NCBI RefSeq assembly: GCF_014489415.1
Contig: NZ_CP060822.1
Span: 1,188,311 to 1,252,310 of the forward strand
Origin: Cylindrospermopsis curvispora GIHE-G1
GTDB lineage: Bacteria; Cyanobacteriota; Cyanobacteriia; Cyanobacteriales; Nostocaceae
Direction: 5' to 3'
DNA: 64,000 nucleotides
The notes beneath the pieces are model-generated. The model saw only the letters and a program-made list of their open reading frames with translations. It ran no database searches and was not told the DNA's origin. Position 1 is the stretch's first letter, and every line of letters starts with the position of its first letter. Positions 36,926-48,846 of this stretch are shown here, in pieces. Made by a program: the position numbers and the translations under genes.

Positions 36926-37930
36926 TTAACCAACACCTACCATTTCGGCTTCTAAACGACTTAATCTAGCTGTTAGTAATTCCTCCAAACTGATTAAAGC
37001 CTTAGTAAAACCATCAATTCCCTCCCTCAGTTTATCCGAAGCCATGCGATCGGCAGCGTGCATGCGCTCAAAAGTAGCCTGATCAACCGATATTTTGTCA
37101 ATAGACAAACCAGAAGTAGTTACCGGATCCAGTTTCCGAGGTAACTCCGCCACAGTATTTTGCAATTCCGATAATAAAGCGGGGGAAATAGTCAATAAAT
37201 CACAACCAGCCAACTCAGTAATTTCCCCCATATTACGGAAACTAGCGCCCATCACCTCAGTTTGATAGCCGAACTTTTTATAGTAGTTATAGATTTTAGT
37301 TACGGATAACACACCGGGGTCTTCTGCGGGGGGATAGCTAGATCTGCCTGTGTCTTTTTTATACCAATCTAGAATCCGTCCCACAAAAGGAGAAATCAGG
37401 GTAATTCCAGCTTCAGCACAAGCTATGGCCTGATGAATTCCAAACAATAGAGTTAAATTGCAGTGAATACCCTCTTTTTCTAAAATCTCCGCCGCTTTAA
37501 TGCCTTCCCAAGTAGCAGCAATCTTAATCAAAACCCGGTCTGCAGAAATTCCTGCTGCTTGATACTCAGAAATCAAATATCTAGCCTTAGCCACAGTTCC
37601 ATTAGTATCGTATGACAAACGAGCGTCCACTTCCGTAGAAACCCGACCAGGAATAATTTGCAGAATCTTTAAACCAAAGGAAACTGCCAAGCGGTCAAAA
37701 GCTAGAGAAACCACCTCTTGATGACTAGCCTTATTTCCAGCATCTTTCTTAGCCTTAATGAGAGTTTGGTCAACAATATGTTGATATTCGGGCATTTGAG
37801 CTGCTGCAGTAATCAAAGAGGGATTTGTTGTTGCATCCTGGGGTTTAAATTTTTCAATAGCTTGAATATCACCAGTATCTGCTACAACCACGGTTACTTC
37901 ACGCAACTGTTCTAGTAAGTTTTTAGACAT
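36926..37930 (-). CDS. tal: Transaldolase
   Basis: 334 residues from ATG 37930 (MSKNLLEQL); the ATG at 37942 is less likely. Class I aldolase fold: DATTNPSLI near residue 35, the Schiff-base lysine in [13 protein letters not shown], and [18 protein letters not shown] plus [12 protein letters not shown]. It moves a dihydroxyacetone unit between sedoheptulose-7-P/GAP and F6P/E4P in the oxidative pentose-phosphate pathway. It lies third in a minus-strand group gap-pyk-tal, the order also found in Anabaena (all2566-all2563 region, from memory). Confidence 0.95.
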   Translation of the reverse strand: MSKNLLEQLREVTVVVADTGDIQAIEKFKPQDATTNPSLITAAAQMPEYQHIVDQTLIKAKKDAGNKASHQEVVSLAFDRLAVSFGLKILQIIPGRVSTEVDARLSYDTNGTVAKARYLISEYQAAGISADRVLIKIAATWEGIKAAEILEKEGIHCNLTLLFGIHQAIACAEAGITLISPFVGRILDWYKKDTGRSSYPPAEDPGVLSVTKIYNYYKKFGYQTEVMGASFRNMGEITELAGCDLLTISPALLSELQNTVAELPRKLDPVTTSGLSIDKISVDQATFERMHAADRMASDKLREGIDGFTKALISLEELLTARLSRLEAEMVGVG

Positions 37931-38075
37931 AGTATACTCCATGATTTTCTTGGGTTCAGGATTTACTAATCCCCAAATATTTAAACTCTTTGATATTCCA
38001 AACGATTACCATTATGGCAACCTTTCTCCCAGAATTGCCCTTTATCAGCGGTATCTCATAGCCATTTTAGATCTA

Positions 38076-39509
38076 CTAAGCTGTAATTGGTTGTCCAATA
38101 GAATGCACTTTGATTAAACTTGTTGTGCCTGACATACCAATTGGAACTCCTGAGGTAATAACCACCTTATCACCCATTTCCACAAAACCTTGATTAACTA
38201 CCGTACTCACCACATTAGTAAACATCTCCTCAGCATGATAAACTGGGGGAATTAACAAAGGTTGAACACCCCAGGACAATGCTAACTGATGATAAGCAAT
38301 AGGTTCAGAGGTCAGAGTAATAATCGGGGTCAAAGGACGATATTTAGAAATCAATCTTGCTGTGCTGCCAGAAGTAGTATTGCAAAGAATGGCCTTAGCA
38401 CCCGTCTCATAAGCAATTCGACAAACCGCCTGGGCAACAGATTCCGTGACACTCAGAAGACCAGACTCACGGTTCCAAGTATGTTTACTTCCTTCTTTAA
38501 TTGCCTTCTCTGTTTGTAAAGCGATGTTGTGCATTGTTTGTACTGCTGCTATAGGATACTCACCCACGGCAGTTTCTCCGGATAACATTACCGCATCCGT
38601 ACCATCTAAAATGGAATTAGCTACATCCGTTGCCTCCGCTCGAGTTGGATCAGGGGAGCTAATCATAGACTCTAACATTTGAGTAGCCGTAATTACAGGC
38701 TTACCAATCAGGTTACAGCGATGAGTAATATCCTTTTGAATTAATGGCACTTGGTGAATAGGCATTTCCACACCCAAATCACCACGAGCAATCATAATTG
38801 CATCAGCCACCTTGAGAATATCATCCAAGTGTTCAACGGCCTCAGGACGTTCGATTTTAGCAATCAGACGAATTTTAGAACCAGCACCCTCAATCATCCG
38901 TCTAGCGGGTTCCAAATCCTGGGTAGAGCGCACAAAAGACACTGCTACCCAGTCCACACCTAACTCCATTCCAAACCGTAGGTCTTGCAGGTCCTTTTCT
39001 GTAATTGAACTTACAGGTAAAGGAGTGCCAGGTAAATTCACACCCTTATGGGAGGAAACTAATCCACCAGTATCTACCCGTGCACGAATTTGGTCAGCAT
39101 TGCGACTAACCACAGTTAACTTTACCCGACCATCATTAATCAGAATTGGCTCACCAGATCGAATCATGGCAAATAAAGTGGGTAGAGGCAAAGGTAATTC
39201 TTGAGTATTTTCCCCCTTTTCCTGTAAAAGAAAAGTTACCTCACTACCAGCTGCCAACATGATCCCTTCTGGTGGGAGTTTTCCCAAACGAATTTTGGGA
39301 CCACATAAATCCTGTAAGATTGCCACAGGTCTACCAGCTTCATTACTAATGCGTCTTAAATTGTGAAACGTTTGGGCATGTGTCTCATAAGCTCCATGGG
39401 AAAAGTTTAGTCTTGCCACATTCATTCCCGCTTCTACTAAAGCTTGTAACTTTTCCGGTGCAGCTGTAGCAGGACCAATAGTGCAGATAATCTTGGTGCG
39501 ACGCATCAT
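38076..39509 (-). CDS. pyk: Pyruvate kinase
   Basis: 477 residues from the double-Met start MMRRTKIICTIGPA at 39509. TIM-barrel motifs: NFSHGAYETH, IARGDLGVEMPIHQVPLIQK (metal/Lys site), and VITATQMLESMISSPDPTRAE. The C-terminal allosteric domain ends near VHSIGQPITA. It lacks the extra C-terminal phosphohistidine domain seen in one cyanobacterial pyk isozyme. It converts PEP to pyruvate with ATP formation. It lies between gap and tal on the same strand. Confidence 0.95.
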   Translation of the reverse strand: MMRRTKIICTIGPATAAPEKLQALVEAGMNVARLNFSHGAYETHAQTFHNLRRISNEAGRPVAILQDLCGPKIRLGKLPPEGIMLAAGSEVTFLLQEKGENTQELPLPLPTLFAMIRSGEPILINDGRVKLTVVSRNADQIRARVDTGGLVSSHKGVNLPGTPLPVSSITEKDLQDLRFGMELGVDWVAVSFVRSTQDLEPARRMIEGAGSKIRLIAKIERPEAVEHLDDILKVADAIMIARGDLGVEMPIHQVPLIQKDITHRCNLIGKPVITATQMLESMISSPDPTRAEATDVANSILDGTDAVMLSGETAVGEYPIAAVQTMHNIALQTEKAIKEGSKHTWNRESGLLSVTESVAQAVCRIAYETGAKAILCNTTSGSTARLISKYRPLTPIITLTSEPIAYHQLALSWGVQPLLIPPVYHAEEMFTNVVSTVVNQGFVEMGDKVVITSGVPIGMSGTTSLIKVHSIGQPITA

Positions 39510-39585
39510 AGAAATTAAGAGTAGGGTGGGGGTAGCACAACCCAATTAAGCCCAGAGGAATGATGAGAAATACCAACAGTAGCAG

Positions 39586-40971
<1,386 letters not shown>

Positions 40972-41883
40972 ATGAATATTAAGATAGATAAATTAACAGG
41001 TCTAGCTACATCAGTATTGACATTAACCAGCGGGTTGGCTATTGTAACCTCCACCAGTCAGACAGTATTGGCACAGGTGGTGACCCTACAACCAGGTACT
41101 TTTTCTTACCAAGCTGCCGATTTGTTAGCGGAAACACCAATTAATTTGGAAGAATTTTGTAAGGTCTACCCTTTGAATTCCCGTTGTGCTAGCACTCCTG
41201 CACAACCGGTAACACCACAACCCCCTCAACCTACCCAAGAAACAACCCAAACTGGTCCAACAACCAGTGGTTGGGCAATTACTCCTGAAATTAGTACTCT
41301 TGGTGTTGGTGCAACGGTAACCAAATCAATCACACCCAATCTCAATGCCAAATTGGGAGTTAGGGGGTTTGGTACCAGTGCTAACATCACCGAGTCTGGG
41401 ATTGATTATGATGCTAAACTCAATTTGTTCAGTGTCTCCACTTTGGTAGATTATCATCCTTGGAAAAACTCCGGTTTTCGTTTAACGGGAGGTCTAGTAT
41501 TCCAAGACAACAATATAGAAGGAACTGGCAAATCCAACAGTAATCAAAAAATACAAATAGGCGACCAAGAATACACCTCAGATCAGTTAGGATCAGTTAA
41601 AGCTAAAGTTTCCTTTCCTAATAGTGTGGCCCCATATCTGGGAATTGGTTGGGGAAATGCAGTTAAACCTGGTAACCGTTGGAGTTTTTCCGCCAACTTA
41701 GGTGTCATGTTTACGGGATCCCCTAAAGTTAATTTAGCACCTCAATTTGGAGGTGCTGCAACACCTGAGATCCGGAACCAAATTCAAGCTGATGTTGAGA
41801 AAGAAAGACAACAACTAGAAAATGACCTGAAATGGTTAAATATTTATCCCGTACTATCTCTAGGACTCTCCTACCAGTTTTAA
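40972..41883 (+). CDS. Outer-membrane beta-barrel-like protein
   Basis: 303 residues from ATG 40972, set by GGGGGA 6 bp upstream. A signal peptide with AQ cleavage is present (ends ...TVLAQ, about residue 35). A Pro/Gln/Thr-rich linker follows (AQPVTPQPPQPTQETTQ), then ~200 residues of alternating strands ending in the terminal YQF typical of barrel assembly by BamA. The C-terminal signature and strand pattern (for example SVSTLVDYHPW, FRLTGGLVFQ) resemble OmpA/OmpW-like porin barrels. Specific function unknown. Confidence 0.75.
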   Translation: MNIKIDKLTGLATSVLTLTSGLAIVTSTSQTVLAQVVTLQPGTFSYQAADLLAETPINLEEFCKVYPLNSRCASTPAQPVTPQPPQPTQETTQTGPTTSGWAITPEISTLGVGATVTKSITPNLNAKLGVRGFGTSANITESGIDYDAKLNLFSVSTLVDYHPWKNSGFRLTGGLVFQDNNIEGTGKSNSNQKIQIGDQEYTSDQLGSVKAKVSFPNSVAPYLGIGWGNAVKPGNRWSFSANLGVMFTGSPKVNLAPQFGGAATPEIRNQIQADVEKERQQLENDLKWLNIYPVLSLGLSYQF

Positions 41884-41935
41884 TGATGTTTACAGATGGT
41901 GGGAGATCAGGGATTATGGATCTCCCCCCCCACTG

Positions 41936-43369
41936 CTAAAATCCCAGTAGTCGGAATAGACTAATGATGCTAAATACGGGAGCTAGGGGAGCAGTAACTG
42001 CACCTAAAGTATCTCCCGTTCTGGCCAGAACTGAACGATTCACCACTATAACGTCATTATTGCGCAGGATAGGGTTGGTCTCCTCATTTATCCCTTTAGA
42101 AAGGTCAACCTTTACTGCTCGTTTAGTAACTGTACCATTGGGATTAAGACGAACCAAGTCCACTGAACTGCTACTTGCCCTAGCATCATTGAATCCACCA
42201 GCTGCTAACAAAGCTTGGTTTAAAGAACTGTTAGGCTGAAGCTCAGTAACCCCTGGTCTTTTTACCTCCCCAACTACCCCCACCTTGATTGTTGCGGGCG
42301 ATAGGGTGGTAGTGGCCAACTGGGTTACCTCTGCTGTGTTTACTTGTGTTGCTGTGGGAACAATAATAGTGTCACCGTCTTGTACCACCACATCCTGATT
42401 TAAGTCTCCGCTTTGCAACAGTTCCCACAAATTGATGTTTAGGGTTTGTTCCTTGTCAGTTCTGGTGGGACGACGAACCTTAATGTTGCGCACGTCAGCT
42501 TGGGATGTGATTCCTCCCGATAACTGAATGGCTCGCATTACTGTGGGCAAACCACCACTGTCATTTCCACCCCCTGCAGCAACCAAGTAGGAACCAGGAC
42601 GGTAAACTTGACCAGTAATGGCCACCCGGCGCGGTGCTGTTCTACTAGCAGCGTAGCTGGCTGCAAATAAGTTGCGGGCCTCAGCTACGTTAAAATCTGT
42701 CGCAGTGGGAACAAATATGGTGTCTCCATCTCTGAGAGTTATGTCTATGGGTATTCTTCCTGTTTGGGTAATTTGTTTCAGGTCGAGATTTACCACCTGT
42801 TCTCCAGAACGTCCCACCTGACGTCGTAGTTGTACCTTGGTCACATCCGCTGCTAGTGTTACTCCCTCTGCTGTGGTCAGGGCGGCTAATACTGTGGGAT
42901 ATTGTACACCAGGATTATTACCTCCGGTTCCTTGTAAACTCAAACTATAGGACCCAGGTCGTGTCACTTCTCCAGCGACAAAAACGTTGATGGGACGGGG
43001 TGCTAATAAGTTTACGGAAATTAAAGGACGTTTGAGAAATCGAGCATATCTTCTGGCTATTTCGTCTGCTGCTTGTTGGGTTGTTAGTCCAGAAACGGGA
43101 ATGCTGCCAATTAATGGCATGTTGATTTCTCCCCCAGGAGGGATTTGATATTCCCCAGTGTATTCTGGCGCTTCAAAAACGTTCACACGAATCCGATCTC
43201 CACCACCTAGGAGGTAATCGGTGAATAGACTAGAACTGGCAGAATTTACTTTTGGCTGAGGTTTTGATTGGGCTAAACTGACCAATGGCCAGGCTGTATT
43301 AAGGGTGGTCAGTAAGACTAGGGCTGTGCTTGAATGGATAATTGGTTTCCAGAAGTTTTTGCTAACCAT
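41936..43369 (-). CDS. Polysaccharide export protein (Wza-like, SLBB domains)
   Basis: 477 residues from ATG 43369. A signal peptide (ALVLLTTLNTAWPLVSLAQ) is followed by the Poly_export domain (YLLGGGDRIRVNVFEAPEYTG, ISVNLLAPRPINVFVAGEV) and three SLBB-like repeats, each with GEV.RPG or GQVYRPGSY cores and DGDTI(I/F)VPTAT. These proteins form the outer-membrane/periplasmic channel for capsule, slime or exopolysaccharide export. There are no other export genes next to it. A short C-terminal hydrophobic stretch (VFSIISLFRLLGF) ends the protein. Confidence 0.9.
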   Translation of the reverse strand: MVSKNFWKPIIHSSTALVLLTTLNTAWPLVSLAQSKPQPKVNSASSSLFTDYLLGGGDRIRVNVFEAPEYTGEYQIPPGGEINMPLIGSIPVSGLTTQQAADEIARRYARFLKRPLISVNLLAPRPINVFVAGEVTRPGSYSLSLQGTGGNNPGVQYPTVLAALTTAEGVTLAADVTKVQLRRQVGRSGEQVVNLDLKQITQTGRIPIDITLRDGDTIFVPTATDFNVAEARNLFAASYAASRTAPRRVAITGQVYRPGSYLVAAGGGNDSGGLPTVMRAIQLSGGITSQADVRNIKVRRPTRTDKEQTLNINLWELLQSGDLNQDVVVQDGDTIIVPTATQVNTAEVTQLATTTLSPATIKVGVVGEVKRPGVTELQPNSSLNQALLAAGGFNDARASSSSVDLVRLNPNGTVTKRAVKVDLSKGINEETNPILRNNDVIVVNRSVLARTGDTLGAVTAPLAPVFSIISLFRLLGF

Positions 43370-43641
43370 TTTTACCTGAGAGTTTGTGCTTGGCATCTGT
43401 AATAGTAAAGTTTAGACATTATAACAGCTGAAAAAATTTGGAAATATAGCCTGGCCAGAACGCTATAGACAAGTTTGATGGCTAAAAATGAGAGTTGGGT
43501 AAGCATTCTGGCTCTATACCTAAGTCCTGACTATAGTTAGCTGTGTAAGTTCCCAATAGCATTGTTTTCATTTATTTTCATCCACAAGCTTCATTATCCG
43601 GGAGTAACTTGTCCAAACTATTAGTTTTGAGTAAGGTTAGG

Positions 43642-44589
43642 TTAAAGTTTTGAGCAGGTTGCTAACTGGGATAACTGTTGAATAAAAAAATCCTCCAAGG
43701 ACTGACGACATAAGCTTATTTTAATCACTTTCCCACCCATTAACCGCAAACTGGCAAGAAAATCATATAAATCCTCTTTTAAGATGCCATGCCATATAGC
43801 TTCTCGTTCAAATTGTATCTCCCCCAATCTTTTTTGCAATATCTCTTTATCCCCTCCTTGACCCCTGATATAATAACTTTTCTCCTCCCCTAACAATTCA
43901 CTCAGGGATCCACTGCAAATTATTTGTCCTTGATTTAATATGCCAATGCGATCGCAAATCTGTTCCACATCTCCTAATACATGACTGTTGAAAAAGATGG
44001 TTTTTCCCGCAGATTTAAGGGAAAGGATAATTGCTCGCATTTGATGTTGTGCTAAGGGATCAAGTCCAGACATAGGCTCATCCAAAAACAGCACTTCTGG
44101 ATCATTGATCAACGCCTGAGCTAAACCAATTCGCTGAACCATTCCTTTAGAATAGGAACTAATCCTTTGTTTGCGAGCTTGATTTTGGGATAAACCAACT
44201 AGTTCTAATAGATGAACTATCCGTTGTCGTTGCACACGAGAGGAAATTCGGAAGATCCCCCCAGTCAACTCTAACAACTCGTATCCAGTCAGATAATCGT
44301 AAAAATAGGGGTTTTCTGGTAAATAACCAATAAACTCTTTGACCGAGCGATCGCCTAGTGGTTTCCCCAACAAAAATCCTTTACCACTAGAAGGACGACT
44401 TATTCCCAGTAAAATTTTTAACAAAGTAGTTTTTCCTGCACCATTAGGTCCCAAAAGGCCAAAAGTTTCTCCTGGATAGACTTCTAGGGAGCAGTTTTGG
44501 AGAGATATAATCTTGTGATGGGACCAAAATCCTGTGCGGTAAACCTTGCCCACCTGAGAGGTAAGGATTGCTGGAGAATTGTTAAACAT
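43642..44589 (-). CDS. ABC transporter ATP-binding protein
   Basis: 315 residues. Walker A LLGPNGAGKTTLLKILLG, Q-loop region GYLPENPYFYDYLTG, a signature that is a variant SYSKGMVQRIGLAQAL (usually LSGGQ), Walker B VLFLDEPMSGLD and the H-loop NSHVL. It is the class of export/natA-like ATPases with a C-terminal ~90-residue regulatory tail. No permease gene lies next to it, so its partner is elsewhere. Substrate unknown. Confidence 0.88.
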   Translation of the reverse strand: MFNNSPAILTSQVGKVYRTGFWSHHKIISLQNCSLEVYPGETFGLLGPNGAGKTTLLKILLGISRPSSGKGFLLGKPLGDRSVKEFIGYLPENPYFYDYLTGYELLELTGGIFRISSRVQRQRIVHLLELVGLSQNQARKQRISSYSKGMVQRIGLAQALINDPEVLFLDEPMSGLDPLAQHQMRAIILSLKSAGKTIFFNSHVLGDVEQICDRIGILNQGQIICSGSLSELLGEEKSYYIRGQGGDKEILQKRLGEIQFEREAIWHGILKEDLYDFLASLRLMGGKVIKISLCRQSLEDFFIQQLSQLATCSKL

Positions 44590-44608
44590 GAATGTATTTT
44601 ATTATCAA

Positions 44609-45205
44609 CTATAACACGCCTTTAGAACTAGGAATAGTTTGAGCGCGACGAGGATCGATCTCGACGGCCATGCGCATTGCTCTGGCAAAAGCCTTAAAGG
44701 TAGCCTCAATAATATGATGAGAATTGATACCATCCAGTTGGCGAATATGTAGAGTCATTTGACTATGATTTACTAAGGCCACAAAAAACTCTCTCACTAG
44801 TTGAGTATCATAGGTTCCTACCCTTTCAGTACTAATATGTAATCCATAACTGACATGGGGGCGACCAGAGAAATCTAAAGCTACCTGGACCAGTGCTTCA
44901 TCTAAAGGAGCGATGAAATGACCGAAGCGGGCAATACCCTTTTTATTACCAAGTGCCTGATGCAGAGCCTGACCTAAAGTAATACCCACATCCTCATTGG
45001 TGTGGTGGTCATCAATTTGCCAGTCACCCGTAGCCTGAATATCCAAATCAAATAAACCATGGGAGGCAATCTGCTGGATCATGTGATCCAAAAAATAAAT
45101 ACCCGTATTAGACTTACAAATTCCCGTACCATCAAGGTTAATGGATACGGTTACATCTGTTTCTCCTGTAACACGTTTAACCGTAGCGTATCTTTCTTTA
45201 CTCAT
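44609..45205 (-). CDS. hisB: Imidazoleglycerol-phosphate dehydratase
   Basis: 198 residues from ATG 45205 ([17 protein letters not shown]); the longer ORF upstream is not needed. Mn-binding motifs are [31 protein letters not shown] and [16 protein letters not shown]. It performs the sixth step of histidine synthesis, dehydrating imidazole-glycerol phosphate. It lies 92 bp downstream of fabI, with a hairpin between, on the same strand; histidine genes are scattered in cyanobacteria. Confidence 0.95.
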   Translation of the reverse strand: MSKERYATVKRVTGETDVTVSINLDGTGICKSNTGIYFLDHMIQQIASHGLFDLDIQATGDWQIDDHHTNEDVGITLGQALHQALGNKKGIARFGHFIAPLDEALVQVALDFSGRPHVSYGLHISTERVGTYDTQLVREFFVALVNHSQMTLHIRQLDGINSHHIIEATFKAFARAMRMAVEIDPRRAQTIPSSKGVL

Positions 45206-45256
45206 TGTCAATTCATAGTTATTTATTAGTTCGTTGGCAAGCAGTTGAAACAATAA

Positions 45257-45273
45257 CCGACGTAGAACGTCGG
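45257..45273 (-). terminator. Hairpin between fabI and hisB
   Basis: CCGACGT/ACGTCGG, a perfect 7-bp stem with a 3-nt loop. On the minus strand it is followed by TTATTGTTT, a weak T-rich tail. It probably terminates or partly attenuates fabI transcription before hisB. Confidence 0.6.
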
Positions 45274-45297
45274 TGATGCTTAATATTCCAAACTAGG

Positions 45298-46074
45298 TTA
45301 CATGCCCATAATTTCATATCCCGCATCTACATATAGGATTTGTCCGGTAATTCCACTGGATAAATCACTACATAGAAAAGCAGCTGCACTACCCACCTCT
45401 AATTGAGTTACAGTACGTTTAAGGGGAGCCACTTGCTCAACGTGGTGAATCATATCCAAAATACCACCCACAGCAGAGGAAGCCAGAGTGCGGATGGGAC
45501 CTGCGGAGATGCCATTGACACGAATATTTTGGGGTCCCAGTTCTGCTGCCAAGTAACGCACACTAGCTTCCAGTCCAGCTTTGGCTACTCCCATTACATT
45601 ATAGTTAGGAATAGCCCGCACTGCGCCCAAATAGGAAAGAGTCAGAATACTACCACCTTCTGTCATCAAAGGTTTAGCTGCTCCACTTAACTGAATAAGA
45701 GAATAAGTGCTAACCTCTAAAGCCTTATTAAATCCTAGGCGAGAAGTTTGACTAAAATCCCCACTTAAATCTTCCTTATTAGCAAAAGCTAGACAGTGAA
45801 TGAGAATATCTAGCTTACCCCATTTTTGTTGAATAGCGTCAAAAGTAGCTTGGATTTGTTCTTCATTCTCTACATTACAGGGCAGAAATAAACTAGGGTT
45901 AAGGGGTTCAACTAACTCCAGGACCTTCTTTTCGAACTTACCCTTATCATCGGGCAAATAGGTAATTCCCAGATTGGCTCCAGCTGCATGTAGTTGTTGG
46001 GCAATACCCCAAGCAATAGACCGACTATTGGCAATCCCCGTAACCAGGGCATTCTTACCGGACAGGTTTAGCAT
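45298..46074 (-). CDS. fabI: Enoyl-[acyl-carrier-protein] reductase (NADH)
   Basis: 258 residues from ATG 46074 (MLNLSGKNALVTGIANSRS). It is a divergent short-chain dehydrogenase with the FabI glycine motif GIANSRSIAWGIA and the Tyr-x6-Lys catalytic pair in NYNVMGVAKAGLEASVRYLA, plus VNGISAGPIRT. It reduces trans-2-enoyl-ACP in the last step of each fatty-acid elongation round. It is divergent from ntcA across ~360 bp. Confidence 0.95.
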   Translation of the reverse strand: MLNLSGKNALVTGIANSRSIAWGIAQQLHAAGANLGITYLPDDKGKFEKKVLELVEPLNPSLFLPCNVENEEQIQATFDAIQQKWGKLDILIHCLAFANKEDLSGDFSQTSRLGFNKALEVSTYSLIQLSGAAKPLMTEGGSILTLSYLGAVRAIPNYNVMGVAKAGLEASVRYLAAELGPQNIRVNGISAGPIRTLASSAVGGILDMIHHVEQVAPLKRTVTQLEVGSAAAFLCSDLSSGITGQILYVDAGYEIMGM

Positions 46075-46432
46075 AAAAATTGTTAACGCGATTGATCTTA
46101 TTGAGAATATTGTTAAATTAAATGTTATCCTAAATGTGATCTTCATAATTCTCCGTCCCCATGAACCTTTTTATGGTGATTCTTTAAGAAGTTATTAAAG
46201 ATCTGGCAAATTTTGAACCGAAAAAACCCGAAAATTGTCCTCCAGGGGAGGGGTGACCCACCATTTTAGGTTAAAAATCACCAAAATTGGGTATCATGAT
46301 CGACAAAATAAGATAAACCGGTAAATTTGAGTATAGTAAAAGACAGAAAGATTGACGGTGCGTTCTAGATTTTTCAGTTGTATTCTTAGGTATTAAGTTT
46401 TTGTTTTTCCGGTGTTGGGTAAGGGAAGGGAG
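46075..46432. other. fabI-ntcA divergent spacer
   Basis: 358 bp, no gene. It should contain promoters for both genes. I looked for an NtcA box (GTA-N8-TAC) close to ntcA and found no exact match. The ntcA ribosome site is GGGAAGGGAG just before ATG 46433. Confidence 0.5.
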
Positions 46433-47104
46433 ATGATCGTAATGCAAGATAAAGCCCTGGCAAATGTTTTTCGTCAAATGGCAACGGGGGCTTTTCCCCC
46501 TGTTGTGGAGACGTTTGAACGCAACAAAACCATCTTTTTTCCCGGGGATCCGGCCGAACGAGTTTATTTTCTTCTCAGAGGTGCTGTGAAACTTTCCAGG
46601 GTGTATGAAGCGGGAGAAGAAATAACAGTGGCCCTGCTACGAGAAAATAGCGTTTTCGGTGTTTTGTCATTGCTAACAGGTAATAAATCAGACAGGTTTT
46701 ACCATGCTGTTGCTTTTACTGCGGTGGAATTGCTCTCTTCGCCAATTGAGCAGGTAGAGCAGGCCCTCAAGGAAAATCCAGAATTGTCAATGCTTATGCT
46801 GCGAGGCCTCTCCTCGCGGATTCTGCAAACAGAGATGATGATTGAAACTCTTGCCCACCGAGACATGGGTTCTCGGTTAGTCAGTTTTCTGTTAATTCTC
46901 TGTCGCGACTTTGGTGTTCCCTGTGCTGATGGGGTTACTGTTGACCTCAAGTTATCCCATCAGGCGATCGCAGAAGCAATAGGTTCCACCCGAGTGACTG
47001 TAACCAGGTTACTAGGAGACTTGCGGGAGAAAAAAATGATTTCTATCCACAAGAAAAAAATCACTGTGCATAAACCAGTTGCATTAAGCAAGCAATTTAC
47101 CTAA
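46433..47104 (+). CDS. ntcA: Global nitrogen regulator NtcA
   Basis: 223 residues from ATG 46433, the exact family length; nearly the whole sequence is recognisable. N-terminal cyclic-nucleotide-like domain that binds 2-oxoglutarate ([20 protein letters not shown]), long dimer helix ([19 protein letters not shown]), and C-terminal CRP-type helix-turn-helix ([20 protein letters not shown]). NtcA activates nitrogen-assimilation and heterocyst genes when 2-oxoglutarate is high. Strong conservation makes this one of the surest calls in the window. Confidence 0.98.
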   Translation: MIVMQDKALANVFRQMATGAFPPVVETFERNKTIFFPGDPAERVYFLLRGAVKLSRVYEAGEEITVALLRENSVFGVLSLLTGNKSDRFYHAVAFTAVELLSSPIEQVEQALKENPELSMLMLRGLSSRILQTEMMIETLAHRDMGSRLVSFLLILCRDFGVPCADGVTVDLKLSHQAIAEAIGSTRVTVTRLLGDLREKKMISIHKKKITVHKPVALSKQFT

Positions 47105-47353
47105 AGGTTGCTAAGTTTGCTTAGGGGGGTCTAATTCACCAGGCAAGTTGTGTTTACTCTTACGGACCAATATCCCCCTGTGTCCACCGTGCAACAATTT
47201 TAATAAGGTGCAATTCTATGACTCCAAGACATGGATACCTATGGCTGTCAAACAATATTTAAACTTTACTATTCTATCCAATTCTTTTTCTCCACAGACC
47301 ATGGTTAAAAGTAGTAAAGTGTATATGGAAGCTTTTTTGGCGGTAGGATTAAG

Positions 47354-48844
47354 ATGGCCACTGGGTACATCCTCATAGCAGCAATTTTAATTTTGGGCGG
47401 TGTGATTGCCACCCTCGGCGATCGCATTGGTACCAAAGTAGGTAAAGCACGTTTATCTCTGTTTAATTTACGTCCCAAGAAAACGGCGGTTATTGTCACT
47501 ATCTTTACGGGTAGTGTGATTTCCGCCACCACCTTGGCCATTTTATTTGCCGCCGACGAGGGTTTGAGAAAGGGTGTATTTGAGTTAGAAGATATTCAAA
47601 AAGATCTCAGAAACAAACGGGAACAATTAAAAACTGCTGAAGCTCAGAAGATTAATATAGAGAATAGACTAATTGCAGCTAGAAAAGCTCAAGAAGAAGC
47701 TAAAAACCAGCTTATAGAAACAAATAAGTCTTTACAAGAAGCAAATAGTAAACAAAAAGCTACACAAGCTAAACTTGACATTACTACTACAAAACAGATT
47801 AAAACTCAAACTCAACTCCGGGGAACCCAGAGCAAACTAGGTAAGGTTGTGGTTCAGTATAGACAGGCCCTGGGTGAACTGGAAAATTTATACCAACAAC
47901 GCCAAGCCTTACAATTGGCAGTGGGAGAATTAAGAAGTGAACGTCAGCAGTTATATGCTCAAGCTCAACAAGCTATTGATGAGGCTAAAAATGCAGTTAC
48001 CAAACGAGATCGAGAATTGTTCAACCGCAAAGCAATTATTGCACAGCGAGATCGAAAAATTGCTGGTTTGGATAGGCTAATTCAAAATCGCAATTTAGAA
48101 ATTAGGAAACGAGAACAAATTATTGCTAGTAGAGAAGTGCAACTAGGGGAGCTAGAAAAACAGCAGCAGTATTTAGAACAAGAGGTAGCAAGATTGGAAA
48201 AATATTATCAGTCTTATCGCGACCTACGTTTGGGTAAATTGGCTTTGGTTCGTGGTCAGGTAATAGCATCTGCTGTAGTTAGTGTGAATAAACCTAGCGT
48301 TGCCAATCAGGTCATTACCCAAATATTTCAGGAAGCTAATAATAACGCCAGCATTCAATTAAATGAACCAGGAACCAACCAAAATAACACAGACTTACTA
48401 CGTATAAGTGAAGAAAGGGTGGAACAACTGACTAAACAAATTCAGGATGGTAGGGAATATGTAGTGAGAATTTTTTCTGCTGGTAACTACGTAAGAGGGG
48501 AAAAACAAATAGAATTTTTTGCCGATGCTATGCCCAATCAACTGGTATTTTCTGCTGGTCAGGTATTGGCTACAACCTCTGCGGATATGAAAAGTATGAC
48601 ATCATATCAACTGCGTCAAAGGCTAGATCTAGTAATTTCTGCTTCCCAGTTCCGTGCCCGAAATGCTGGCATTGTGGAGAGAATAGAGATAGATGGCACT
48701 TTTTTACGATTTTTTTCTGAACTGGAGCAGTCTCAACAAGCTTTGGAAGTAAAAGCAGTTGCTGCAGAAAATATCTATACTGCAGGTCCTTTAAGAGTTA
48801 AACTGGTGGCAATATCCAATGGAAAAATTGTTTTTAGCACTTAA
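47354..48844 (+). CDS. DUF3084 membrane-anchored coiled-coil protein
   Basis: 496 residues. The N-terminus has two membrane helices (YILIAAILILGGVIATLGD and KTAVIVTIFTGSVISATTLAIL) around the conserved KVGKARLSLFNLRPKK. Then comes a ~190-residue coiled coil (residues ~75-265), followed by a globular C-terminal domain (~275-496). DUF3084 is almost restricted to cyanobacteria, function unknown. A YqgF-like gene follows after 2 bp, suggesting translational coupling. Confidence 0.88.
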   Translation: MATGYILIAAILILGGVIATLGDRIGTKVGKARLSLFNLRPKKTAVIVTIFTGSVISATTLAILFAADEGLRKGVFELEDIQKDLRNKREQLKTAEAQKINIENRLIAARKAQEEAKNQLIETNKSLQEANSKQKATQAKLDITTTKQIKTQTQLRGTQSKLGKVVVQYRQALGELENLYQQRQALQLAVGELRSERQQLYAQAQQAIDEAKNAVTKRDRELFNRKAIIAQRDRKIAGLDRLIQNRNLEIRKREQIIASREVQLGELEKQQQYLEQEVARLEKYYQSYRDLRLGKLALVRGQVIASAVVSVNKPSVANQVITQIFQEANNNASIQLNEPGTNQNNTDLLRISEERVEQLTKQIQDGREYVVRIFSAGNYVRGEKQIEFFADAMPNQLVFSAGQVLATTSADMKSMTSYQLRQRLDLVISASQFRARNAGIVERIEIDGTFLRFFSELEQSQQALEVKAVAAENIYTAGPLRVKLVAISNGKIVFST

Positions 48845-48846
48845 AA

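Noticed and set aside
46075-46432. NtcA binding box for autoregulation upstream of ntcA
   Set aside because: I searched by eye for GTA-N8-TAC and found no exact match; a degenerate site cannot be ruled out but is not supported.
47148-47378. 76-codon plus-strand ORF before the DUF3084 gene
   Set aside because: It overlaps the start of the clear DUF3084 frame and has no family resemblance or ribosome site.
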